This document shows positions 21,481-31,759 of a DNA stretch of 64,000 bases, piece after piece. The notes beneath the pieces are model-generated. The model searched no databases, was not told where the DNA came from, and worked only from the letters and a program-made list of their open reading frames with translations. The DNA lies in the NCBI GenBank assembly GCA_963556695.1, contig CAUWAG010000012.1:1178001-1242000 (forward strand), given 5' to 3'. Source of the DNA: Anthostomella pinea (taxonomy: Eukaryota > Ascomycota > Sordariomycetes > Xylariales > Xylariaceae). A program made the translations under genes and the position numbers. Every line of letters starts with the position of its first letter. Position 1 is the stretch's first letter.

Positions 21481-21583
21481 AACAGTGCCAAGGCGTGCAT
21501 CAGCGTTGTCACCTACTGGCGGATCGGAGAAATGGTTGTCGAGGCTTGCGCTGAGAATTCGATAGATTATATAGACTGGTAGC
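21474..21583 (+). pseudogene. Duplicated exon 2 of the saccharopine-dehydrogenase-like gene
   Basis: Plus-strand copy of 23808-23946 (minus-strand exon 2), sharing CATAAACAGTGCCAAGG and the block ending GATTATATAGACTGG. It has a small insertion near 21500. Flanks differ on both sides, so only about 110 bp was copied, in opposite orientation to the parent. Confidence 0.75.
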
Positions 21584-21589
21584 CAGATC

Positions 21590-22228
21590 CAGTACCTTCA
21601 ACGAAGCAGGCAGGACCCAAGCTGAGTCAATACCTAGCAACAGCAGCGAAGACCCCACAATGCAAGTCGATACGACAAATACAACTGATCCCAGGGACAC
21701 CGACACCATTGTTGTTCGTCAATGCTAGGTACACCAAAGGAAAAACATCAACACGGACATCTGGTCGTCCATTCCGTGAATACGGCGGGAGGACAAAGGA
21801 GTGCCGGCCCTACGGAATTAGCCATTAACCTGGCTGATTATAAAGGAGAGCAAGCAGACATCATTCTGATGCAAGAGCCCTGGGTCGGCATACCACCAGG
21901 CAGAAGAATGGGAATAAAAACGCACCCAAATTATGATATATATTCTCCGGTCGATTCCTGGGATAGCAACAATATACGACCTAGATCTATCATCTATGTA
22001 AGAAAATACCTTCAAGTGGATCAATTTCGGCCTTACGCCATATAAGACATCACTTAGGTCAAGGTACAAGGCATTACATTTGCTAGCATCTACTGACCAT
22101 GCGACAACCTGCAGCAAGTAGACGACATTCTAGAAGTATAGACTCCACCCTTCGGCTGCGTAATAGCCGGAGATTTCAACGCTGGCGATACGTCCTGGGA
22201 CTCGAGCAATCCAGGGTATCATGGTGGT
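21590..22228 (+). mobile_element. LINE 5' fragment: ORF1 end + endonuclease
   Basis: The endonuclease begins with VHSVNTAGGQRSAG and IILMQEPWVG, continues with YDIYSPVDSWDS and, after several stops, VIAGDFNAGDTSWDSSNPGY. Many stops (TAA, TAG) break the frame. It ends at about 22228 within the sequence that continues intact at 10130 in the related copy. Confidence 0.8.
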
Positions 22229-22478
22229 GCTGTACATCGACATGGAGGACTACCCCCGACCAGAGTATATCGGTCCGGGATGGGGAGACTACGACCTCTT
22301 CATCGAGCTCCAACGCGAAGGTGTCCAGATAAACAAGGACATGGTCAAGCAGAAGGATTGGAATATTCCAGTCATGGAGGATGATAATGCGGCGCTCTGG
22401 GCCTCTATCGCAGCTTCATTTCCGCAGTATGAGGCCCCAGTCTCCCTCTACGACAAGATTCATGAAGGCGAGGAGTAA
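22220..22478 (+). CDS. Host-gene C-terminal fragment fused to LINE
   Basis: DYPRPEYIGPGWGDYDLFIE and WASIAASFPQYEAPVSLYD have the character of a conserved protein end with an acidic tail. The family is not recognised. The first codons come from the LINE junction, so the native start is lost. Downstream (22480-22780) only a CTT run and AT-rich sequence are seen. Confidence 0.35.
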
Positions 22479-22575
22479 GGTCGAGCTCCTCGTCGGCATG
22501 TCTACGGCGCTGGCGCAAGCCGACATGTTCCCATGCCGTCGCATGCATTTGGGCATTTCCACGGCTGAAGCCGTT

Positions 22576-22603
22576 ACTTCTTCTTCTTCTTCTTCTTCTT
22601 CTC
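22576..22603 (+). repeat. (CTT)n microsatellite
   Basis: About nine TTC units in a row. No coding role is supported. Confidence 0.9.
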
Positions 22604-22787
22604 TACGGTGGAAGCTGTTAGTTACCTTGGTTTTCTGTACGTTTCCCATTCTTTTATGGAAGTATATAGAATAGAGAGTAGGTTCTTTAAGGTATCAGCC
22701 CCTATAGCTGACAATGAGAAATGAGATGGTTGCTCCCAATGGATATCTTTGCTAAGTTATGGCTCCTGAGTGCAACTTAGTGTATAC

Positions 22788-24204
22788 CTATTCTACGATC
22801 TTGGTCTGAATCACCGAATCGGAAGCCCGCAACCTCTCAACAAGATCATGCCCTAAGCAGGCGGGCGTGAGACAGCCTCCAGTCACTCCGTCCTCTAGTT
22901 TCCGATTGTACAACAGCGAAGCCGCTCCCTGGGTAAGCAATAATGCTGTAACATGGTACGCCCCCGAAGGATGCGAGAAGCTGGCATGGGCGCGAGCCGT
23001 ACCGCCGGAGCCCGGCTCAGCTACAGCAACAGCCTCCATTTTCACAGGCGAATCCCGCGTCTTCTCCACGTCCGGACCTGCGCTGAGCGGCGGCAGATAT
23101 CTCTTGGCCAGTTTCTACACAGGTGCCAGTCCCAGAACAGTCTCTGCGAGGTAGAGGGTAAGAAGCTTGACAACGCCAGCTACAGTAGAAGTGACCTTAT
23201 CGAATTCGTTGTATTGGAAGCGATCCCCATACGACTTGTCCGTCCCTTGGAGGAGGCCCCAGGTCTTGTGGATGACTGCGCGATCTTGTGGTGCACCTGT
23301 CGCCGAGTTCGCAAGCAAACCCAGAGTAGAGTCGTGGCGTATGCCGAACAGGTTGGTCGAAGCAGAGGATGATACACCCCTGACCGGCGACAAGGCCCAT
23401 GGATCTCGAGACGCTTGGACTGCTTCAGGACCACGACCCTTCTGGTGAATAAAGCTTTCAACTGAGCCCGCGCTGGCGACGAATGACGCTTCGATCACGC
23501 TTAGAATGACCTCCTTCGTCTTCGCCGAGCGTCTTTTTACCAGCTCTCGGACAGCGACCCAGGTCAGGAGGTCTTGTGGACCAGTGAAGATACCGCACGA
23601 TTGTATAAGCTCTCTTCGAGTCAACGCTACAGTTCGGGGGTGGTGCACAGAATAGGACACTCACAGCGGCTTCATTAGTCACGGCTTTCTCGTGATAGCG
23701 CTTGTTGAAGCCATGCCACAGGTAAGTGTCGCCTGCGCTGAAATAGATCGATATATTGTCAGTGTGCGTTCAATATCCGGTGAACTGAATAGAAATGTGG
23801 AACTTACCAGTCTATATAATCTGTCGAATTCTCAGCGCAAGCCTCGACAACCATTTCTCCGATCCGCCAGTAGGTGACGCACACCTTGGCACTGTTTATG
23901 AGCCTATGGAATTCTTCTCGATCACCAAACGACACCACCTCGACGGCTGAAATGTCTGTTAGCTCAAGGCACCATAATTGGTGGGCTCTGGTGCGAGGTG
24001 GTTACCTGGCTGTAGGCGTTGTGCACCCATGCCTTTGATTACCGCAGCAAGACTCTCCAGCTTCTCCTCGGATCTGCCTACAATAACCCATTTCAAGTCG
24101 TCAGGAAGGTAGTTGACGATGTATTCGGCAGTGAGGCTGCCAGTATACCCACTCGCTCCGACGAGCACGAGATCGTATTTCCGCGAGTTCTTCGGGGCTG
24201 CCAT
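22788..24204 (-). pseudogene. Saccharopine-dehydrogenase-like oxidoreductase, disabled
   Basis: Exon 1 (24204-24006) has a Rossmann start, LVLVGASGYTGSLTAEYI. Exons 2 (23946-23808) and 3 (23737-23665) join in frame and give GEMVVEACAENSTDYIDCAG and KRYHEKAVTNEAA. Exon 4 continues GPQDLLTWVAVRELVKRRS to the family's C-terminal FSHPSGAYHVTALLLTQGAA. Two faults are seen. No acceptor restores the frame between exons 3 and 4, and a TAG at 23115-23117 sits where relatives carry Lys/Arg-Leu-Ala-Lys, with the same frame open to 22788. The family is related to trans-acting enoyl reductases; the substrate is unknown. Confidence 0.7.
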
Positions 24205-24620
24205 GATGGAATCGGCGTTGTCTTTGAACAGCCCCGTTTCGGTGGTAGTTCCTTTTTTGACTAGAACGAAGGGAGTAATTATGTACTCGGCAGTCCTCCT
24301 ACATGAAAGACGCCGTCATTCAAACGGGCATAGACCCCGTACTTGGCAGTCATGTCAGATCGGAGCCGGCAAGACTGGTAAGCATGAACTTTATGAAGTA
24401 GCCAGTCGTCTGTACTTGGAGTCGGAGTCGGTCTTACTCTTTTTCAATGAGTCTCCGGCGCGGCTTAATATATTGGCCCGGCTCAAAAGGAGGGTGTTAC
24501 CTGCTTACCAATCCATCACTCACGGACGGATCACCTTCTTTTTAAAATTATTTTTCTTGGCGCCCACTGTTAGTGGGTAGCCTACCCCAGCCAGCCATTA
24601 CGCTAACAGACGCCTCCATT

Positions 24621-24990
24621 TGTTAGATGCAAGCGAGTCCAGATTATTGGGTTGGTCCAGTGTGTTCCATTGTTGTCCTCTTCTGCTTCACCCCTTCAGC
24701 GTGCAGAAATTGATGATCTATCTTCTGGGTGGGTTAGATGCCCTGTGCGTCTCTGCCCCACTGGAGATCTTCCAGTGTCTATTTCCGGCTCCCATTCAAC
24801 AACTTCCCGCCTGATATATTTCCATCGCCTGCGTCCAGGCCGAGGCGGACAGAAGCCATCTCTAAATCAACGAGACGATCCCCTGTGGATCCTAGCCACT
24901 GGATCCAGCCACCAGTACCTTATCGGATATCCTGTCATCCAGGGCGTTCTACGATAAGGTTACCTGGGATGGCTGCTCCAGGTGACAGGT
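24621..24990 (+). repeat. LTR-C, best copy
   Basis: Begins TGTTAGATGCAAGCGAGTCC and contains AGATTATTGGGTTGGTCC, GTGCAGAAATTGATGATCT and ACCTTATCGGATATCC. Four dispersed copies share this order. The right end is not clear and no internal pol is attached, so solo LTR is an inference. Confidence 0.6.
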
Positions 24991-24999
24991 ACCGACCCA

Positions 25000-26200
25000 C
25001 TGTAATTTAGGTATTTAGATACTTCTCGGATGGGATCCTTCCCATCCGAACGTAGCCAAGCACCAACCAGAATACAGATCATCCCAACCAAGACTTGTGA
25101 TAGATCTCTGTTCTGGTTCCGCTACCACAAAGGCACACCCCGGTGCGGCCACGATTACGAACTAACAACTGATTGCTGCAAGGACGATAGCAACAATAAT
25201 AAGAGGAAAATATATGCTAAAATAATCGATCATTTAAGGCGATGGATAAGTGGGATAGTAATAGGGTCGTTGAAGTATAAGGAGCTTAGTAACAATCGAG
25301 GACAATTACTAGACCTGGGAATATATTAGATAATGATCGTAAGCCATGGCAGAGGCATTACCTCTTTAAACCTTGTCACTACTAGTTATGAATGTTTAGG
25401 CAGATTCTGCAAGTATATATACATGCAGCTGTGATATTCAATACAAGAAGAATAAGGGATGTGGTATATGCTTGAGGTGCATTGCATTTGTTACGGTATT
25501 ACATAATATATGCACATGTCTTTGTACATATATATGGTATCCTTTCTTTCCTCTTCTTACCTTGTTCCTTATTCCTTAGATATAGTTGAATCCAGATATT
25601 TTAACCTGTTAGCCCTGACCATCGTAGCTGACACCGAAGCAGCAAGGAGTCGAGCACGACCTACCCTCGATTACCGTGTTTGTCTAGTCAACTCTTGAAC
25701 TGACCGTTCCTAGACCGTTAATCATACGAATTATCAGCGCACTCTGAATCGGCAGGTGCATCAGATTCTACCCCTGAGTCCTTTCTATACCACCTGCAAC
25801 TGTAGCAAACTTGCGCCAAACATCGCACCAGCAACTACGAACCAGGCTCGCGGATAGACACGTCGCTACGCCTTAGGTACGTATCTCGACCGGTTCAGCC
25901 TCTAGAAAGTCCTTTAAATAGCGTGTCCCAGTTTCAGCCCTTAAGAGCCAACCGTTTTAAGCGTCCATTTACGGCGTGGAACAAGATGAGAGAGCTGAAA
26001 GCTAGACGAGGATGTTCGATATCTAGTTGTTCCGTAAATTACTAGGATCAAACACATTCAATTCTGCTTATAGCCTGGTCGTGTCCGCTGCCGAGTCAAT
26101 GCTGGTGACTTGATTCAGTACTAGCTTGTAGATATTGTTGTGGAGAAGCAGCAGCATGTGTGACAGCTGTTGCCTCTCGGTCGTGTGTACTCTTGGACTC
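25000..26200. other. No gene recognised, AT-rich
   Basis: About 1.2 kb without coding signal. Runs of TATATA and AGGAAAATATATGC suggest decayed sequence. Nothing in it matches other parts of the window that I could find. Confidence 0.4.
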
Positions 26201-26207
26201 ATAGTCT

Positions 26208-26705
26208 CTCATGACCAATCATTCTCAGCCACCTCTATCCATAGGGCGGCAGTCTCTGCGGGCTTCTTGAATGCCTATGAGTCATCCTAAAGGCGTCATC
26301 GCAGGTTTTTTAAGGGGCAATCGATGCCTCGTCCGATTGCACGTCTTCGATGCTCTCGAGGGCTGAAGGTTAGGTCAGGAGGCAGTGGCATGGCGTAATA
26401 CACATGTATGGGAAACGTACTGTAACATTGATGGCCAATCATTCTTAGTCATCATTCGAGCCGCCTTACGGTTCGCCCGTAAGAACCAGAGCATGTAAGA
26501 CAAGGCGATGGCCCCTAAGAATGATTTCTTAACAATGGTAGCAAGACAGACACCAACCCCCTCTTGGAGTCCTATAGAAGCCGTGAGATCATGGGTGCCC
26601 ACATCTATAGGCGCAAAGCCTGCCTCGGCCTGTGGTTTGTGTGTGAGTCATCCGGATCGTCGGATTCCATATAGAGGCTTAGGTACCTCCTGAGAATGAT
26701 TCTTC
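26208..26705 (+). repeat. MITE-like element, longest copy
   Basis: About 490 bp, non-coding. The left end carries CAATCATTCTCAGCCACC and the right end, reversed, AATCATTCTCAGGAGGTACC, giving imperfect inverted termini of about 12 bp. Internal blocks match 4075-4310 and, inverted, 55675-56088. No transposase is inside, so mobilisation in trans is inferred. Confidence 0.5.
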
Positions 26706-26806
26706 CGTTAAGAACTTAATGGCGGCGGGCTTACTTCTGCTGATATGTAGGTTTGCCTCATGGCGTAACGTAATGTCGTACCAACATCGCCCACGAGATC
26801 TGTCAG

Positions 26807-27244
26807 GTGCTTGACGAGTTCGAGATTCAGTTATCGCATCCCAAACCGACTACAGAATACCTCCGTGACACTCTAGACTATATCGCACACCTAAAAACTA
26901 ACAGCCAAGGTGAAACACAACGAGTGAACCTAGATGAGCTAAAAAGCCGACTTGTGCCCATCGTGCTGACGGTCCGCGACAAAATGGACAGTTTCAAGAG
27001 GAAGCATATGGGAGACAGCAACCAGGAGATGGTTGTGATTTATATCAAATCTCGTCTCAAGTCCGCTGCCAGAATGGCTAGCTCAGTCGACCTGAACCGG
27101 GCTTCAGGGTCAGTCTCCAACAAGCGCAGAGTCAGCCCATCAATGCTTCGGCTGACCTTGTTAGAATCATTCTGTGTGCGTATCTCGCGGACCGTGCGAC
27201 TGATAAAGCCGAGCCATGTACGAGCGTGCGTAGCCGCCGTCTGA
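26807..27244 (+). CDS. Hypothetical ORF (145 aa)
   Basis: The first 70 residues (LRDTLDYIAHLKTNSQG, LVPIVLTVRDKMDSFKRKH) look like helical protein sequence, while the end overlaps an open frame on the other strand. No family is recognised. It ends about 180 bp before a pogo element. Confidence 0.25.
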   Translation: MLDEFEIQLSHPKPTTEYLRDTLDYIAHLKTNSQGETQRVNLDELKSRLVPIVLTVRDKMDSFKRKHMGDSNQEMVVIYIKSRLKSAARMASSVDLNRASGSVSNKRRVSPSMLRLTLLESFCVRISRTVRLIKPSHVRACVAAV

Positions 27245-28518
27245 TGCGCCTGGGGCTTGGCCTGCTGCACAGCAAGGTCACTGATGCGAAATGGGATGGT
27301 TAGATTCTCAAATGAGGGCACTATTAGCATGACTCATCGACACACAACAAGCCAGAGGGGCTGTTGACCTATGGATGCAGACATCGTGCGGAAGGTCGTG
27401 ACTCAGTTTCAAGTATTTGAGGTACGCATCCCCCACCTAGTACTCGGACACCCCCACTACTCGTATAGCCAAACCCCGCATCCACCACCAAAACACCCCC
27501 TTATTTACCCACACCTAAATGAAGTCATGTAGATCGGAAAAATTCAGCAAAATTATCACTCGATAGCGGTGGGGCTGTTTACTCGTACAAGCGTGCGGGC
27601 GCCCAAATGGCTCGCCCCGAACGGGTGTGCCTAGGCTCCTGTATGGCCTCCAAAGCGGGCTCTTCAGCCGAGTCTTCGTCTTCTGCTTCTTCTTCCTCGT
27701 CATCATCAACCACAACTTCTGGTATATCTGCAGAGGCACCAGGGGTGATGGTACCACCTGTACTTAGTACCTCCGTGACTGTTCTGAACTTCTTGTTAGG
27801 ATTAGGGATCTTCTGGCGCTTCTTTGGCCGTAGCCGCTCCAGTTCAGCCTCCAGGGCCTTGATCTTCCTGTCCTTGATAACAAGATCGGTCTCCTTAGCC
27901 TTGAACGCAGTGGCTATCTCCTTTACTTCAGGCGGGTGCCAGGGGACTTATTTTTGCCGAAATTCATGATCTGGCGGCTCGTAGTAGGGGTCCGTTGGTC
28001 CTCTGGTTCAGAGCTTTCAGGGGTCTCAGGCTCAGGGGTCTTCTGCTTCTCTTTCTGGATTTCTGGGTGCGCTAAGCACTTCCAGCGGCTGATAGGATAA
28101 TATCCAGTCGTTCTGAAGCCAGAGAGGATATTTGCTTTGGTAAAAGCAGCAGCTCTGGCCTGGCTATAGCACCGAATGAAGTTGATCTTGTTAACAGGCG
28201 AGGCATCTGTCAGAGAATTTAGCTAGGAGAAGAGTTTCTGATAGTGAGCCTTTAGGGCGTTATAGGGCCCGTTATCCAGGGGTTGCATGCCGTGACTAGT
28301 GTGCGCAGGGAAGAAACAGAGCAATATGTTGGCAAAATAACAGATGGTCATGAATTCGTCCTTATAACACGCATTAACCCTTATTCAATCAAGAAAAATG
28401 AAAGAAGTCCATATAGAATAAGAAAAAAACATATACGTACGGAGGTGTGGCAGGAAACGCGGGGTAATAGACAGCCAATCACGTAGGCCGCGCGGGGTAA
28501 TTTTTGCATTGGAAGAAA

Positions 28519-28608
28519 GCCGTATGGCGCAATGGTCAAATGCGCCTGGTTGTGTTCTCGTTTGTGCGGTGGGCGACGAGAACAAGTGGGTTCGAATCCT
28601 GCTATGGC
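28519..28608 (+). promoter_or_regulatory. tRNA-like head with Pol III A and B boxes
   Basis: A box TGGCGCAATGG at 28525-28535; perfect B box GGTTCGAATCC at 28589-28599. The ends GCCGTA and TATGGC pair as an acceptor stem. GCGC-loop-GCGC forms a D arm and GTGGG/CCTGC a T arm. An extra long hairpin (GTTCTCGT with ACGAGAAC) sits between them, so it is not an ordinary tRNA. Confidence 0.85.
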
Positions 28609-29079
28609 CCCCTTTCTGACCCGGCTTGTGCGAGTCGATAACCAGCACACGACAGTGGAGAGGCCCCATTTTATCGCAGAGCCCGATAGCCAAGCAGCTT
28701 GTCTCCACAATACCCACTCCTGCGAGGTTTTCCCCCTTGTGGTTTCCCTCGCCAGCAGATAACAAACACCTACTCCACCCACCAATGCGACATATATCGA
28801 ACGGCTACTGGAACGATATGTACACCAGAGAACTGAGGTTCACTGGGTCGCTTTGTCACTAGATAGGAGGTTTTTTCTGACGGAATCGTGCTTGGGTATT
28901 GACTAAAACCATCTGAACACTCCAGATTGGTACCGCTACAGCGAGGATAGGCTCGTGCGCGGATCTGAATGTATCTAATTTGACACCTCTACAACCTTGC
29001 GATGCAATGGCTCTGGGAGGCGTGGTTTGCACTACTGAGGAGCTACCCCCCACGTTAAATACAAAACAAAACAAACAAA
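28519..29079 (+). mobile_element. Full-length tRNA-derived SINE, copy 1
   Basis: 561 bp with a tRNA-like head (28519-28608), a roughly 440-bp unique body and a short CAAAA/CAAA-rich tail. It is flanked by a perfect 12-bp target duplication. Other copies lie at 50226-50742 (plus, 5'-truncated), 55005-55562 (minus, full length) and 12973-13128 (minus, 3' end only). No ORF of its own is supported; mobilisation by LINE machinery is inferred from the structure. Confidence 0.9.
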
Positions 29080-29544
29080 CATTGGAAGAAACCTTAAGAT
29101 CAGGGCTATCTAGTGAAGTAATTACATTCTAAATAGCTTCATTATCAAGCCAAATCCGTATAAGTGAACATGTGGGAGTTTAGGTCGTGATGGTGGGGTT
29201 TGGCTGTACGAGTAGTGGGGGTGTCCGAGTACCAGGTGGGGGATGGTATTTAATACTCTTTTCGGGCCCAAAATTCAAGAGTAGCCATATTTGGACGTAC
29301 CCAATATGGCGTCGCTTTGTACAAAGTGTGAGGCCCTTAAGCAGTCTTATCTCTTTCTCTACATGACTGAATTAGATATTCTAGTTAGTGCATTTTTGAC
29401 CGCAAAAGATTCTGTAACTTACTCAGGTTGGCGCTTTAACTGGCGCCTGCGAAGAGACTGAACTTGCGTATCTACCCGCTACCTGCGGAAACCGCATTCA
29501 TTTATTACTAGGATCTACTTTAAACTTTAGAAGAATCACTTTCC

Positions 29545-29876
29545 GACGTTGAATGGGAACCGGAACACAATTTACAGTGTAGGTCGAACCAGTCCATAAC
29601 GCGCGACTCTGGCGCATCTTCTGGGCATTTTTATGTGTAATTTGAATGCTCATAAATACATCAAGCTGTCTATCCCATTCTTTCAATGACATGTCTGGCA
29701 TTGCCATCTCAACTTCATTCCCAAAATGCCCAATCGTGAAAGAGCTACTGGGCCAAGGCGACCGAACACCCGTCGGACGATGAAAAATAATCTCTGTACG
29801 CTGAAGAAGCAGAGCAGAACAAGAACAAGAGAACACACTGGACAACCTGAATAATCTGAACTCGCTTGGATCTGAC
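29545..29876 (-). repeat. LTR-C, diverged longer copy
   Basis: Minus-strand start at 29876 reads TGTCAGATCCAAGCGAGTTC, followed by AGATTATTCAGGTTGTCCAG. The end near 29545 matches CCGGTTCCCATTCAAC. The interior differs from 24621-24800 and is longer. Confidence 0.6.
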
Positions 29877-29899
29877 AGCTCCCATTGAGCAAGAATGCT

Positions 29900-30430
29900 G
29901 CACTCCATACACAACAAGGAGGACAGGGTCGAATCGACCATTTGATCGCTTCCAGGGAATGAATTTGACCGCGAGGTGGCTGGAGGGTCGGGCTGCTGGC
30001 CACTCGGGGAGCCCGGCTAGACCTCTTCCCGTGCATAGGCCTTTCAATCCTGTGTCACACCCAGGTATCAGCCGAGATGCTGTGCAGCCAATGCTTGATC
30101 CTTATTGCCAATCTTTGTTACAAATAGAAGCTACAAGCAAAAGATACCAGCCATTATTGGCAGGCCCTATTGGGGGCGGAGGCCAAGTCCCGGGCAGGAG
30201 TAGCTGGTTGGAGGCGGCTGCGGAGATGTTACTGATTAGCGGGCTATGAGCGTTTTCTACCACGATGCAACCACTTCTTTCAAGGACTGTTTCGCTGATG
30301 CTAGATTGAGTTGTGGGAATGTCCTCATCTTACTGCCAGAAGATGATATTCACATTACCCGAGAGTTTGCCGCGTCGGCCTCGCACTTGATGGTTGGCTA
30401 GGATGAGAAAACTCGCGACTGGCTGGGTGG
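29900..30430 (+). pseudogene. Gene fragment, partner of 4614-4805
   Basis: Open from about 29866 to 30249 with GPIGGGGQVPGRSSWLEAAA and AAEMLLISGL. It continues after a stop in the same order as the 4614-4805 fragment, then accumulates more stops. It extends the family upstream by about 100 residues, but I still do not recognise it. Confidence 0.4.
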
Positions 30431-30904
30431 ATGGTAGCCATGAGGCTATGAATAAGAAGAAGATGAAAAGGGAGACGGTATTAGCAATAGTTACTTTTAA
30501 TTTTAATTATTCACAAACCCTCGCATTACTTCTCTCGCTACGATACTCTCTCTGCTCGACTCCTTGTTGCTTCGTACATAGGTTAGCGTCCCTTTGAGAG
30601 ACGGCGTCTCTAGGCGACCCAATAATCTTCCAGGGTATTCCTGTGTATCTGATGGACTCTTCGCTGTACTTGTCCTTGGGCTTTCATGGCATAACCCAGT
30701 GCTCGATCGTGTTCTATGAGATGATCATAATTCTGGCTGGTACTCCAAATCACGCACCTTGACATTCATTGCCGCCCACTTGTGTATGTGGTGCTTCGTC
30801 GCATCTCGGACCGCATCCGTGGCTGACACTGTTGATTATTAGTTTTGAACCTTGATATGCGATAGTCACGTACGGAGTACCAGAAGATCCCCCTTTTGCT
30901 TCTT

Positions 30905-31020
30905 GAGCCTGTGCCTCACGACGGATGTGGAGTCCACAGCGCTCTGTTCTGCCTGCCTCTCCTCCCCTTCGAGATCACTTTGTATTTCCTTTTCAATGAT
31001 ACTTCCGTAGCACGGAGTGC
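30905..31020 (+). repeat. Duplicated segment, pair with 51305-51420
   Basis: GTGCCTCACGAC and GATGTGGAGTC through TTGTATTTCCTTTT match 51305-51420 in the same orientation, about 85 percent by eye. Possibly a gene fragment; on the minus strand at 51342-51530 it is open (LAITSDRWLDLLRQFF). The rest of 30430-31190 shows no gene. Confidence 0.5.
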
Positions 31021-31188
31021 CATTATAGAAGCTTGCACGGCGCCCAAAGGACCTCTGAGTCGGACCTTCCTCACAATAGATGGATATACGGAGAATCTAC
31101 CCACCGATTAACCCATGTTACTAATTAGTATGTCAGAAAACTTAGACCTCGTACATTACCGCGTCCTAGGCTATCATCATCCAGTGCG

Positions 31189-31713
31189 CTATTTGTAAAG
31201 CTCCTGCGCTATCGTAAATTGCCCGCCGCTTGCTATGGAAGCAATAATTTGAAAGACGAGGAGGGTGAAGGACATGAGTCCCACAGATTGGTGTGCTTGG
31301 AGAAAGACTCGTAAAGGTACACCGAGAAGATCAGCCAGAACCCCTTGATTCAGACCGAGAAGTAGCGGCAGGCTGTTCAAAAGGCTAAGTGTCCCGGCGT
31401 TCCGAGCTGCTGTAGAAACCGAAGAGGCTTTAAATGAGAGGCAAAACATATTTGCGGTGATATAAACCGCGTATGCAGCAAGTTCTAAGGCGGCTAGCGG
31501 GCCAACAAATCAATGACGGGCGAGGACAACCCTATGGCCAAGCATCTTAAATCCTTGAATACCAAGATGCATTGCGATTTTCTTGCAATAAGCGACCAGT
31601 TTCGCCACAAAGAGCAGGACAAATATGCCACCCCAGCAGATAGCGTATACGAGTACGGCATCCATGTTAAGCGCGAAGTTATGCCACGTAGAGTATTCTG
31701 GGGTTCGTAACAA
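31189..31713 (-). pseudogene. Ferric-reductase-like membrane protein, N-terminal remnant
   Basis: One frame from 31713 gives several hydrophobic helices (VYAICWGGIFVLLFVAKLVA, LAALELAAYAVYITANMF, SLLNSLPLLLGLN) and FLQAHQSVGLMSFTLLVF, where the His fits a heme-ligand position in ferric-reductase transmembrane domains. A TGA near 31510 breaks the frame (CGA to TGA is a C-to-T change). FAD and NAD domains are absent after 31189. Truncated and probably dead. Confidence 0.55.
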
Positions 31714-31759
31714 TATTTGTAAGCGGATTTAGTCGGACTTCCTTTGAACAAAGGATAAG

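Larger units (their letters stand above)
28507..29091 (+). repeat. 12-bp target-site duplication around SINE copy 1
   Basis: CATTGGAAGAAA is present exactly at 28507-28518 and 29080-29091. The paralogous site without the SINE, at 53711-53726 (reverse), reads GGCATTGGAAGCAACC with one copy only. Confidence 0.9.
27425..29246 (-). mobile_element. pogo/Fot1 deletion derivative carrying a SINE
   Basis: TA-flanked (27423-27424 and 29247-29248), with inverted termini: left CGCATCCCCCACCTAGTACT, right (reversed) CCATCCCCCACCTGGTACTC. Inside on the minus strand is the transposase C-terminus (NINFIRCYSQARA-like segment, HPEIQKEKQKTPEPE, SGRAIWAP). The catalytic region is deleted between about 28455 and the right subterminal region. 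Without the 573-bp SINE insertion the element is about 1.25 kb. Confidence 0.8.

Noticed and set aside
25000..26200. Subtelomeric or telomere repeat DNA
   Set aside because: No TTAGGG arrays occur here or elsewhere in the window. AT-richness alone does not support a telomere.
28525..28608. A genuine tRNA gene
   Set aside because: A and B boxes and stems are present, but the middle hairpin replaces a normal anticodon arm, and the same head occurs fused to a conserved 440-bp body in other copies with target duplications. It is a SINE head.
28381..28785. Minus-strand ORFs of 126-134 codons across the SINE
   Set aside because: They are antisense to the SINE and recur wherever a SINE copy lies (50195-50449, 55302-55573 in the matching orientation), so they reflect repeat sequence, not genes.
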